Shown here one piece after another: positions 24,803-33,241 of a DNA stretch of 64,000 bases. This DNA is from Eubacterium ruminantium (GTDB taxonomy: Bacteria > Bacillota > Clostridia > Lachnospirales > Lachnospiraceae), in NCBI GenBank assembly GCA_900108205.1, contig FNUU01000003.1, forward strand, positions 87,881 through 151,880, in the 5' to 3' direction. The notes beneath the pieces were generated by a model that worked only from the letters and a program-made list of their open reading frames with translations, did no database searches and was not told where the DNA came from. Position 1 is the first letter of the stretch; every line of letters begins with the position of its first letter. The position numbers and the translations under genes are program-made.

Positions 24803-26563
24803 ATGAATTTAGCGGCTGTATATCACAGAACTACAGACAAATATGCATATCAGCTATCTGATAATGAGCTGATAATAAATATAGAGACCGGATATGATGT
24901 GGATAAGGTATATATCTATCAGGGAGATCCTTATCTTGCAGGTATCATGGGAGGCAAGGAAGCGTGGCAGGGCAGACGTGAGGAGATTTTCTACAAGAAG
25001 AGAGAGAAGGAACACATCTGGTGGACCACTACACTTTTTCCGGAGTTTAAACGCTGCAAATACTATTTTGAACTGGTGAGCGGCGAGGAGAGAGTATTTC
25101 TCTTTGAAGACGGTTTTTATACAGAAGAAGAGATGCATCGTCCGGGAAAGATTCTGTCATATTTTATCTATCCATGGATGAATCCGGTGGATACCTTCAT
25201 AACTCCTTCCTGGGTAAATGAAACTGTCTGGTATCAGATATTTCCGGAACGTTTCTGCAATGGTGATCCATCAAATGATAATCCAGGCACAAAACCATGG
25301 AAGTGTGAAAAGATAGATGGCTACAACGATTATTACGGCGGTGACCTTCAGGGCATCATAAACCGTTTTGATCATATAAAGAATCTTGGAATAACAGGAA
25401 TCTATCTTACTCCTGTATTTGAAGCTGAATCAAATCATAAGTACAATACTACAAATTATAAGAAGGTCGATCCTCATTTCGGAACCAATGAAAAGCTTCG
25501 CGAGCTGGTGGATCTCTGCCATAGAAACGGCATAAGAGTCATGCTGGATGCGGTATTCAATCATACCGGAACTGATATCTCCATGTGGCAGGATATTCTT
25601 ACCAACGGAGAAATGTCCAAGTATAAAGACTGGTATATGATAAATGAGTGGCCGGTGGATAAGAAGAGGGATACGAAGGACGGAAGATTTTATTCCTTCG
25701 CATTTACCGAGATGATGCCGAAGCTGAATACCAATAATCCGGAGGTCAGAGAATATCTGAAGGATATTGTGAGATTCTGGATGAAAGAATTCGATATTGA
25801 CGGGCTCAGGTTTGATGTGGGTAATGAGATTTCCCACAGGCTGCTTCAGGAACTCAGGATAATGTGCAAAGAGATAAAACAGGATTTTTATCTTCTTGGG
25901 GAGATATGGCATGATGCTACTCCTTGGCTCCTGGGAAATGAATATGATGCGGTTATGAACTATCCGCTTTCAACAGCAATATCAAATTACTGGATATATC
26001 CGGAATGGGATTCAATAGAGTTTGAATATGGTGTAAACAGAAGTTTTACCATGTATATGCAGCAGGCAAATGATGTTATGTTCAATCTGCTGGATTCTCA
26101 TGATACCAACCGCCTTATCGATAAGGTAGGAGACAAGGATATATTTTATCAGCAGCTGGCAGTGTTATATACCATGCCGGGAAGTCCGTGCATATATTAT
26201 GGTACGGAGATCGTGATGCCGGGCGGACATGATCCGGATTGCCGGAGGTGTATGCCATGGGAAGATATTGATGCCGGAAAATATGATGAAGAGATAAATG
26301 AACTTAAGAGACTTATAAGCCTCAGAAAGAATCATCCGGCAGCCAGGAGCAGAAATTTCCATTTTCCTGAGAATATAAAGGATAAGAGAACTGTGGAATA
26401 TGTAAAGCTCCTTGGAGAGAGCTGCATAAGTGTAATGCTGAACTGTGGCGAAGAGGATGTGGAGATACCGCCTGAAATATGCTATAAGAATATACTTTAC
26501 AGCAGACATTATGAGGCGGGAATTCTGAAACCAAAGGGAATTCTGATAAATAATATGAGATAG
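24803..26563 (+). CDS. Cyclomaltodextrinase/neopullulanase (GH13_20)
   Basis: Cytoplasmic hydrolase of cyclodextrins and maltodextrins. The start is set at ATG 24803 (GGAGAATAGGATTT upstream), 22 nt after pulA; an in-frame GTG at 24728 would lie inside pulA. The 586-residue length matches this subfamily. The N-terminal 125 residues form a CBM34-like domain (MNLAAVYHRTTDKYAYQL). Then come FPERFCNGDPSNDN, YYGGDLQGI, DAVFNHTG, nucleophile Asp in GLRFDVGNEI, Glu in LGEIWHDA and LLDSHDTNRL. Fourth-frame context: amylase, pullulanase, this enzyme and malQ form one alpha-glucan operon. Confidence 0.94.
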   Translation: MNLAAVYHRTTDKYAYQLSDNELIINIETGYDVDKVYIYQGDPYLAGIMGGKEAWQGRREEIFYKKREKEHIWWTTTLFPEFKRCKYYFELVSGEERVFLFEDGFYTEEEMHRPGKILSYFIYPWMNPVDTFITPSWVNETVWYQIFPERFCNGDPSNDNPGTKPWKCEKIDGYNDYYGGDLQGIINRFDHIKNLGITGIYLTPVFEAESNHKYNTTNYKKVDPHFGTNEKLRELVDLCHRNGIRVMLDAVFNHTGTDISMWQDILTNGEMSKYKDWYMINEWPVDKKRDTKDGRFYSFAFTEMMPKLNTNNPEVREYLKDIVRFWMKEFDIDGLRFDVGNEISHRLLQELRIMCKEIKQDFYLLGEIWHDATPWLLGNEYDAVMNYPLSTAISNYWIYPEWDSIEFEYGVNRSFTMYMQQANDVMFNLLDSHDTNRLIDKVGDKDIFYQQLAVLYTMPGSPCIYYGTEIVMPGGHDPDCRRCMPWEDIDAGKYDEEINELKRLISLRKNHPAARSRNFHFPENIKDKRTVEYVKLLGESCISVMLNCGEEDVEIPPEICYKNILYSRHYEAGILKPKGILINNMR

Positions 26564-26572
26564 GAGAGAAAA

Positions 26573-28096
26573 ATGCGAAGATCAGGAATTTTACTTCCGA
26601 TATTCAGCCTGCCGGGAAAGTATGGAATCGGAAGCTTTTCGGAAAATGCGTATAAGTTTATTGATTTTTTAAAAAATGCCGGTCAGAAATACTGGCAGAT
26701 ACTTCCTGTAGGACCTACAGGTTACGGAGACTCGCCATATCAGACTTTCTGCAGCTTTGCAGGAAATCCGTATTTTATAAGCCTCGAGAAACTTATCAGG
26801 GAGAAGCTTCTGACAGAGGCTGAAGTTGAAAAGGTCTACAGCGGAGACTATACACCGTCTGATAATTCGGTAAATTATGAAATGCTTTACAATACAAGAT
26901 TTCCGCTTCTCAGGAAGGCTTATCAGAATGCTGAGAAGAAGGGACTTCTGAAGAAGCCGGCATATAAAAAGTTCTGTGCCGAAAATGAAGAGTGGCTTAC
27001 AGATTACAGCCTTTTCATGGCTATCAAAGATGAAATGGGCGGAATAAGCTTTACCTCATGGCCAAAGGCTCTCAGAATAAGAAAGCCTGAGGAGATAGAG
27101 AAAGCGAAGGAAAGACTTGCCGATGACATGGGCTTCTACAGCTTCCTTCAATATAAGTTTTACGAGCAGTGGAATGCTGTCAAAAAGTATGCAAACGACA
27201 AGGGCATAGAGATAATCGGAGATCTTCCGATCTATGTTGCACCGGACAGTGCAGATGTATGGGCTCATCCGGAACTCTTCCAGCTTACAAAGGAAGCGCT
27301 GCCTAAGAGAGTTGCAGGATGTCCGCCTGATGGCTTTACACCACTCGGACAGCTCTGGGGTAATCCGCTCTATCAGTGGGAATATCATGAAGAGACCGGT
27401 TATGAATGGTGGATCAAGAGACTGGATAAATGCAGAGGTCTTTATGACATAATAAGAATAGATCACTTCAGAGGCTTTGATGAATACTATTCGGTGCCTG
27501 CGGGAGACAAGGATGCAATCCGCGGAAAATGGGTAAAGGGTCCGGGCATGAAGCTCTTTAATGCGATCAAGGAGAGTCTTGGTGACATAAGGATCATAGC
27601 TGAAGATCTGGGCTATACTACTGAATCGGTAAGACAGCTGGTAAGGGATTCAGGCTTCCCGAATATGAAGATCATGGAATTTGCTTTCTACCCAAATGAA
27701 GATGGGGGCAATTCGGAATTTCTGCCGTTTAATTATAATAATAACTGCGTTGTATATACCGGAACGCATGATAATGAAACACTGATGGGATGGCTTCGAA
27801 ATACCGACGAAGAAACATTTAAGAGAATGATGGATTATATCGGATACGGCAAAATGGCACGTACCGAGTATAATATGAAGAAGATTGCGCAAGCAATCAT
27901 AAGAGTTGCGCAGAATTCGATCGCAGATTATTGTATTATCCCAATACAGGATTATCTGTACCTTGGAAATGAAGCTCGTATAAATGCTCCGTCAACACTC
28001 GGCGGAAACTGGAGCTGGCGCGTTGAAAAGTCTGATCTGAATAAGAGAACAGCATCTAAAATACGCCAGATTACAAGCATTTACGGCAGAATTTAA
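26573..28096 (+). CDS. malQ: 4-alpha-glucanotransferase (amylomaltase, GH77)
   Basis: Transfers maltooligosaccharide units between chains, releasing glucose. The 507-residue protein has the GH77 opening RRSGILLPIFSLPGKYGIG, the GDLPIYVAPDSADVW motif, the nucleophile Asp in IRIDHFRGFDEYY (about residue 297), Glu in IIAEDLG (about 345) and TGTHDNETLMGW (about 400). It starts 10 nt after the preceding gene with TAGGAGAG upstream. It completes maltodextrin breakdown in the cytoplasm. A separate promoter for malE follows. Confidence 0.97.
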   Translation: MRRSGILLPIFSLPGKYGIGSFSENAYKFIDFLKNAGQKYWQILPVGPTGYGDSPYQTFCSFAGNPYFISLEKLIREKLLTEAEVEKVYSGDYTPSDNSVNYEMLYNTRFPLLRKAYQNAEKKGLLKKPAYKKFCAENEEWLTDYSLFMAIKDEMGGISFTSWPKALRIRKPEEIEKAKERLADDMGFYSFLQYKFYEQWNAVKKYANDKGIEIIGDLPIYVAPDSADVWAHPELFQLTKEALPKRVAGCPPDGFTPLGQLWGNPLYQWEYHEETGYEWWIKRLDKCRGLYDIIRIDHFRGFDEYYSVPAGDKDAIRGKWVKGPGMKLFNAIKESLGDIRIIAEDLGYTTESVRQLVRDSGFPNMKIMEFAFYPNEDGGNSEFLPFNYNNNCVVYTGTHDNETLMGWLRNTDEETFKRMMDYIGYGKMARTEYNMKKIAQAIIRVAQNSIADYCIIPIQDYLYLGNEARINAPSTLGGNWSWRVEKSDLNKRTASKIRQITSIYGRI

Positions 28097-28166
28097 GGTG
28101 TACTGCCGATACATTTATCGGATCAGATATATAGAGGTTTTTTCTTAAAAAAATCTTAAAAAATTA

Positions 28167-28240
28167 TTGACAAGAGGTGATGTTGGTGGTACAGTAGAAA
28201 CATGAACAACCGGTTGCGCAAGAGAGGCAATTCAACCGGT
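28167..28240 (+). promoter_or_regulatory. Promoter and operator of malEFG
   Basis: TTGACA (28167-28172) and TACAGT (28190-28195) are 17 nt apart. Just downstream, the palindrome CAACCGGTTG (28207-28216) and a second AACCGGT (28234-28240) look like a LacI-family operator. One of the two LacI proteins in the window is the likely ligand. The rest of the gap to malE (28241-28360) shows no further gene. Confidence 0.7.
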
Positions 28241-28360
28241 AAAAAAACCAATCATTTTATTATGTGTTACTTTAGTTTCAACAAAGTAGTTACCAAAAAA
28301 TGATCCGCAGAGGATCGAAACAAAAAAGGTCCAGAAACGGATCAAAGAGGAGGATATAAG

Positions 28361-29635
28361 ATGAAGAAGAAATTAGTTGCAGGTATGCTTGCGACAGCTA
28401 TGGTAGCATCTGTATTCACAGGATGCGGCAAGAAAGATGATGACAAAGAAACTAAGACAGAAGCTAAGAAGGCTTCAGTAGAGGTTACAGCAGATGATAA
28501 GGGCGAGATCAAGCTCTGGGTTGCTGATAATACAGTTGATTTCACAAAGGGACAGGTTGATAAGTTCCTTGAAGCTAATCCAAATTACAAGGGATACACA
28601 GTATCAATCGAGCCTGTTGGTGAAGGCGATGCTGCAACAAATATGATCACAGACGTTACCGCAGGTGCTGATATCTACGGTTTCGCACAGGATCAGCTTG
28701 CAAGACTTGTTTCTGCAGGAGCAATCGCACCTGTTTCAGATGAAAGTGCAAAGTGGATCAGTGATAATAACGATGCAGGTGCTGCAGGAGCAGCTGTAGT
28801 AGGTGGAACAACATATGCATTCCCACTTACATCTGATAACGGATATTTCTTATACTATGATAAGAGCGTAGTTAAGGATCCTTCAACACTTGAAGCAATC
28901 CTCAGTGACTGTGAAGCAGCAGGCAAGGGCTTCTACATGGAGATTAACTCAGGATGGTATGATACAGCATTCTTCTTTGCTACAGGATGTAAGCTTGAAT
29001 ACGGTATCAGCTCAGAAGGAAAACTTAATTCATCAAATATCACATATGCTACAGACGAAGGTGTTAAGGCTATGAAGGCTATGATCAATCTTCATAAGTC
29101 AAAGGCATTCTACAATGGTTCAGCTGTAGGTAATGCAGCAAATGCAGCAGCAGTTGTTTCAGGTACATGGGATTCAGGAGCAGCTCAGGATATGTTCGGT
29201 GCAAACTATGCATGTGCTAAGCTTCCTACATTCAACGTAGATGGTAAGGATTATCAGATGAGCGGTTTCGGTGGATTCAAGCTCCTTGGTATCAAGCCAC
29301 AGACAGATCAGAAGAAGTACATTGTTTGTCAGGATCTTGCTAAGTTCCTCTCAAATGAAGAAACACAGCTTGCCAGATTTGAAGCAGTAGGTTGGGGACC
29401 ATCTAACAAGAACGCACAGGCAAGTGAAAAGGTTAAGGCTGATCCTGCTCTTTCAGCACTCGCTGAGCAGCTTGCATTTACAATCCCACAGGGACAGTAT
29501 CCAAATGAGTATTGGGATCTTGCAAAGGGTCTTGGTGATTCAATAATTGCAGGCGACTATGATAAGGCATCAGATGACGATCTTAAGAAAGCTCTTCAGG
29601 ATTTCCAGACAACATGTGAAAGCTACGCAAAATAA
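28361..29635 (+). CDS. malE: Maltodextrin ABC transporter substrate-binding lipoprotein
   Basis: A 424-residue extracellular binding protein. The signal ends in a lipobox V-F-T-G-C-G (Cys near residue 22), followed by a charged linker. The body is of the family 1 extracellular solute-binding type (GEIKLWVADNTVDFTKGQVDKF, then VSGTWDSGAAQDMFG). Its place after amylase, pullulanase and malQ and before two permease genes gives it maltodextrin as the likely ligand. AGGAGG lies upstream of ATG 28361. A hairpin between it and malF probably raises its level relative to the permeases. Confidence 0.93.
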   Translation: MKKKLVAGMLATAMVASVFTGCGKKDDDKETKTEAKKASVEVTADDKGEIKLWVADNTVDFTKGQVDKFLEANPNYKGYTVSIEPVGEGDAATNMITDVTAGADIYGFAQDQLARLVSAGAIAPVSDESAKWISDNNDAGAAGAAVVGGTTYAFPLTSDNGYFLYYDKSVVKDPSTLEAILSDCEAAGKGFYMEINSGWYDTAFFFATGCKLEYGISSEGKLNSSNITYATDEGVKAMKAMINLHKSKAFYNGSAVGNAANAAAVVSGTWDSGAAQDMFGANYACAKLPTFNVDGKDYQMSGFGGFKLLGIKPQTDQKKYIVCQDLAKFLSNEETQLARFEAVGWGPSNKNAQASEKVKADPALSALAEQLAFTIPQGQYPNEYWDLAKGLGDSIIAGDYDKASDDDLKKALQDFQTTCESYAK

Positions 29636-29667
29636 TTTCTGAAAAAAGCTAAAGTATTAAAGTGAAC

Positions 29668-29699
29668 AGGGCGGGAATATTTATACTCCCGCCCTTTTT
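29668..29699 (+). terminator. Terminator-like hairpin between malE and malF
   Basis: AGGGCGGGA pairs with TCCCGCCCT, followed by TTTTA. Such hairpins after a binding-protein gene commonly give partial termination or protect the upstream message. Confidence 0.8.
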
Positions 29700-29739
29700 A
29701 TCCCAAAAAATAAGTAAAACATTTTAAGCGGAGGGGACT

Positions 29740-31149
29740 ATGGAAAAGTCAATTGCATCAACTTCACAAAAGAAGCGTAAAAGCAAGATAGGAACCTTCT
29801 TTGGAACAATTGGATCAGAGTTTAAGGAAATCGGAACAACATTTACAAAGGGAACCTGGTTTACCAGAATCTCATATCTGGTACCCGGACTTGGACAGAT
29901 ACTCAGAGGCCAGTTTGCACGAGGTCTTATGTTCCTTATTACTGAAGGTGTGCTGCTTTGGTATATCTTCGGTATAGGTATGGAATACCTTCAGGATTTC
30001 GGAACACTTGGTAATAAGGGAAGCTATTATGAGTATGGTGTTATCACATACGGTGATAACAGTTTCTTCATACTTTTATATGGACTTCTTACTTTAACGG
30101 CCATCTTCCTTGTAATTCTTGTTTGGAGAATTAACCTTAAACAGAATATGAAAACTGATGATCTGTTGAGACAGGGAAGAATCGTTCCTACAAACAAGCA
30201 GGATCTGCACTCACTTATAGACAGCAACTTTGATAAGACACTTCTTGCACTTCCTGTAATTGGTATTTTTGTATTCACTGTATTACCTATCCTTTTCATG
30301 ATCTGTGTAGCATTCACAAATTATGATATGGATCATACGCCACCTGGAAAGCTGTTCACATGGGTAGGACTGGATAACTTTAAGCAGATATTCAGTTTTG
30401 GCGGAACAGGTTTTGGCAGCACCTTCTTTAAGGTACTTGCATGGACGCTCGTATGGGCATTCTTTGCAACCTTCCTTAACTATTTCCTTGGACTTGCACT
30501 TGCAATGCTTATTAATAAGAAGGGCATTAAGCTTAAGAAGATGTGGAGAACTATCCTCATCATGACAATTGCTGTTCCACAGTTTGTATCCCTTCTTTAT
30601 GTAGGAAAGATGTTTGCAGCAGATGGTCTTGTAAATACCTACCTCATTAAATGGGGCTGGATCAGTAAAGCGATACCGTTCTGGACGAATCCTACATATG
30701 CACAGATACTTGTTATTGTTATCAATCTCTGGATAGGTATTCCTTATCTTGTACTTATCGCTACCGGTCTTCTCATGAATATTCCGGCAGATCTGTATGA
30801 GTCAGCAAAAATCGATGGAGCTACTAACTTCCAGATGTTCTTTAAGATAACACTTCCATATATGCTGTTCGTAACAGGACCATTCCTTCTTACACAGTTT
30901 ATTGGAAATATAAACAACTTTAACGTTATCTACCTGTTGACACAAGGACAGCCGCTTTCGACGAAACTGTCAAACAACGCAGGTTATACAGACCTCCTTG
31001 TAACATGGCTGTATAAGATGACAGTTAACAGTTCAAATTACAAAATGGCAGCCGTAATCGGTATCATGGTATTCGTAGTTGTAGCAGTTATTTCGCTCAT
31101 CGTATATAACCTGATGCCATCAGTTAAGGATGAGGAGGGATTCCAGTAA
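29740..31149 (+). CDS. malF: Maltodextrin ABC transporter permease (MalF-like)
   Basis: A 469-residue inner-membrane permease. It has a long N-terminal region with extra membrane segments (residues about 40-130), typical of MalF/MdxF, then the six-segment core. The EAA loop ESAKIDGATNFQMFFKITLPY (about residue 345-365) contacts the ATPase. Forms a channel with MalG. The MalG gene overlaps its stop by one base. Confidence 0.94.
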   Translation: MEKSIASTSQKKRKSKIGTFFGTIGSEFKEIGTTFTKGTWFTRISYLVPGLGQILRGQFARGLMFLITEGVLLWYIFGIGMEYLQDFGTLGNKGSYYEYGVITYGDNSFFILLYGLLTLTAIFLVILVWRINLKQNMKTDDLLRQGRIVPTNKQDLHSLIDSNFDKTLLALPVIGIFVFTVLPILFMICVAFTNYDMDHTPPGKLFTWVGLDNFKQIFSFGGTGFGSTFFKVLAWTLVWAFFATFLNYFLGLALAMLINKKGIKLKKMWRTILIMTIAVPQFVSLLYVGKMFAADGLVNTYLIKWGWISKAIPFWTNPTYAQILVIVINLWIGIPYLVLIATGLLMNIPADLYESAKIDGATNFQMFFKITLPYMLFVTGPFLLTQFIGNINNFNVIYLLTQGQPLSTKLSNNAGYTDLLVTWLYKMTVNSSNYKMAAVIGIMVFVVVAVISLIVYNLMPSVKDEEGFQ

Positions 31150-32006
31150 TGAAAGCAAAAAGAAAAGCAAACCTTGCAGTATCATATCTGGTACTCGTCA
31201 TAATCAGTATTATCTGGTTATTCCCATTCGTATGCCTTGTACTGCAGAGCTTCAGAGGATATGGAGCTGCTGATGGCGGCGGCGGTATGGTAAATTACCT
31301 CCTTCCAAAGAGATGGACACTGGATTCCTATAAGTATCTTTTCTCAGGAGACAGTAAATTTATCAGATGGTATATAAATACACTTATTATTGCTCTTGCA
31401 GTAACAATAGTTCAGTCGCTGGTTGTAGTATGCGTAAGTTACGCACTTTCAAGAATGAGATTCAAGGGAAGAAAACTTCTTATGAATATTTGGCTTGTTC
31501 TTGGAATGTTCCCTGGCTTCCTTACAATGATCTGCCTCTACTTCCTTCTTAAGTCTATCGGACTTACACAGAACGGAGCTATTCCGGGACTCATACTTAT
31601 ATCCGCAGCAAGCTCCGGAATGGGATACTATGTATGTAAAGGATATTTTGATACGATTCCAAGGTCTCTTGATGAGGCTGCAAGAATCGACGGAGCAACA
31701 AGAATGCAGATCATGAACATTCTTATTGCACCTCTTTCCAAACCAATTATCATTTATCAGTTACTCATTGCCTTCATGGCTCCATGGTGTGATTACATCT
31801 TTGCATCATATGTTGCCTTTGGTCACAGCGACAGCTACAACGTAGCAGTTGCTCTCCAGAAATGGGTATGGACAAATGACTATCAGGGTTATTTCACAAG
31901 ATTCTGCGCAGGCGGTATTCTTGTAGCAATTCCGGTAACAATACTCTTCATGTGCTTACAGAGATACTATGTTGAAGGTGTTACAGGTGGTGCTGTTAAG
32001 GGTTAA
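31149..32006 (+). CDS. malG: Maltodextrin ABC transporter permease (MalG-like)
   Basis: A 285-residue permease with six membrane segments and the EAA loop LDEAARIDGATRMQIMNILIAPL near residues 175-198. ATG 31149 overlaps the malF TAA as TAATG. No ATP-binding subunit gene lies nearby; in Firmicutes a shared MsmX/MalK-type ATPase is often encoded elsewhere. A terminator follows. Confidence 0.94.
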   Translation: MKAKRKANLAVSYLVLVIISIIWLFPFVCLVLQSFRGYGAADGGGGMVNYLLPKRWTLDSYKYLFSGDSKFIRWYINTLIIALAVTIVQSLVVVCVSYALSRMRFKGRKLLMNIWLVLGMFPGFLTMICLYFLLKSIGLTQNGAIPGLILISAASSGMGYYVCKGYFDTIPRSLDEAARIDGATRMQIMNILIAPLSKPIIIYQLLIAFMAPWCDYIFASYVAFGHSDSYNVAVALQKWVWTNDYQGYFTRFCAGGILVAIPVTILFMCLQRYYVEGVTGGAVKG

Positions 32007-32056
32007 TTTATACAGAAATGTATATATACCTGAATTATCAGGCACATATAAAACTT

Positions 32057-32097
32057 ATGGCCGGTTCAGTTTAAAAGAGCTGGACCGGCCATTTTTA
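32057..32097. terminator. Terminator after malEFG
   Basis: ATGGCCGGTTCAG pairs with CTGGACCGGCCAT, followed by TTTTT. Confidence 0.88.
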
Positions 32098-32215
32098 TAA
32101 GATTTTATTTTTATTATAATTTTTTTATTAAAATGATTTATTCAGATATTTTATTCGGATAATTTTTATCCAGATATATTTTAGAGCATGATATACATTT
32201 TTTGAGAGGGCCGTT

Positions 32216-33211
32216 ATGGACGAGAAGATTACAATTGATGATATAGCAGAAGCGCTTGGGGTTTCCAAAACAACGGTTTCCAGAGCTGTATCCGGCAAAG
32301 GAAGGATCAGTGAAGAAACCAGATCCAGAGTGCTTGCTTATATTGATAAACATAATTACAGACCTAATCCTTTGGCCCGTGGACTTGCTAAGAGGAGAAC
32401 TTATAATTTAGCTGTAGTATGGCCTGAAGATTATGAGGCCGTAGATCTGCCGTTTTTCCATAGATGTGTTCTGGGAGTTAACAGAGTGGTGGCAGAGGCA
32501 GGTTATGATATCATCATTTCAATGGTTGATAATGATTATTATCCTAACCTCAGACGTGTTGTAGAAAATAAAAAGGTAGACGGAGTCATTCTTACAAGAA
32601 CTCTGGTAGACGATAAGCCTGCTGAGTATCTTAAGAATTCAGGCATTCCTTTCGTTGCTATTGGAAGCAGTGATGATCCGGATATCATTCAGATAGATAA
32701 CAATAATTTTGAAGCTTGCAGAGAGCTTACTAATATACTTATCTCAAAGGGTTCGAAAAAGATCGCTATAATAGGTGGTGACAGCAACCATGTAATTACA
32801 AGAACCAGATTCCGCGGTTTTGCTGAAGCGTTTGATGATAATAATATAAGCTATGATCCTGAACTTGTATTCCTTGATTCGGATGATCCTATCAAGATCA
32901 TGAGCGTGGTAGACGAGGTTATAAGAAAGAATGTTGATACCGTTGTCTGCATGGATGATGCCATTGCAGGTCAGGTAATTACAAAATGCAGAAATGAAAT
33001 GATCAGAATACCGGATGATATAAAGGTGGCATCATTTTATAACAGTACTATTTTAAATAACATGACACCTTCGGTAACCTCTTTAAATTTTGATGATACG
33101 AATCTTGGCGCAGTGGCTGCAAAGACACTTATTGATGTTATTAACGGCAAGAAGGTTAAGAATCGTGTGGAATCATCATATGAGATCATTTTGAAGGATA
33201 GTACAAAATAA
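32216..33211 (+). CDS. LacI-family transcriptional regulator
   Basis: A 331-residue regulator. The helix-turn-helix (ITIDDIAEALGVSKTTVSRA) is at residues 4-25 and the hinge RPNPLARGLAKRRT follows. The sensor domain has the usual IVV..VDGVILTRT and MDDAIAGQV segments. It lies between malG and the galactanase gene and starts 30 nt ahead of the latter on the same strand, so it may govern maltodextrin genes, the galactanase or both. GAGAGGG is upstream of ATG 32216. Confidence 0.92.
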   Translation: MDEKITIDDIAEALGVSKTTVSRAVSGKGRISEETRSRVLAYIDKHNYRPNPLARGLAKRRTYNLAVVWPEDYEAVDLPFFHRCVLGVNRVVAEAGYDIIISMVDNDYYPNLRRVVENKKVDGVILTRTLVDDKPAEYLKNSGIPFVAIGSSDDPDIIQIDNNNFEACRELTNILISKGSKKIAIIGGDSNHVITRTRFRGFAEAFDDNNISYDPELVFLDSDDPIKIMSVVDEVIRKNVDTVVCMDDAIAGQVITKCRNEMIRIPDDIKVASFYNSTILNNMTPSVTSLNFDDTNLGAVAAKTLIDVINGKKVKNRVESSYEIILKDSTK

Positions 33212-33241
33212 ACTGAATATTAATGGGAGAAAGGAAGAAAC

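Noticed and set aside
19633..33211. Locus as a mobile carbohydrate island
   Set aside because: No integrase, transposase, tRNA or direct repeat ends were seen, and base composition is like that of the neighbours by eye.
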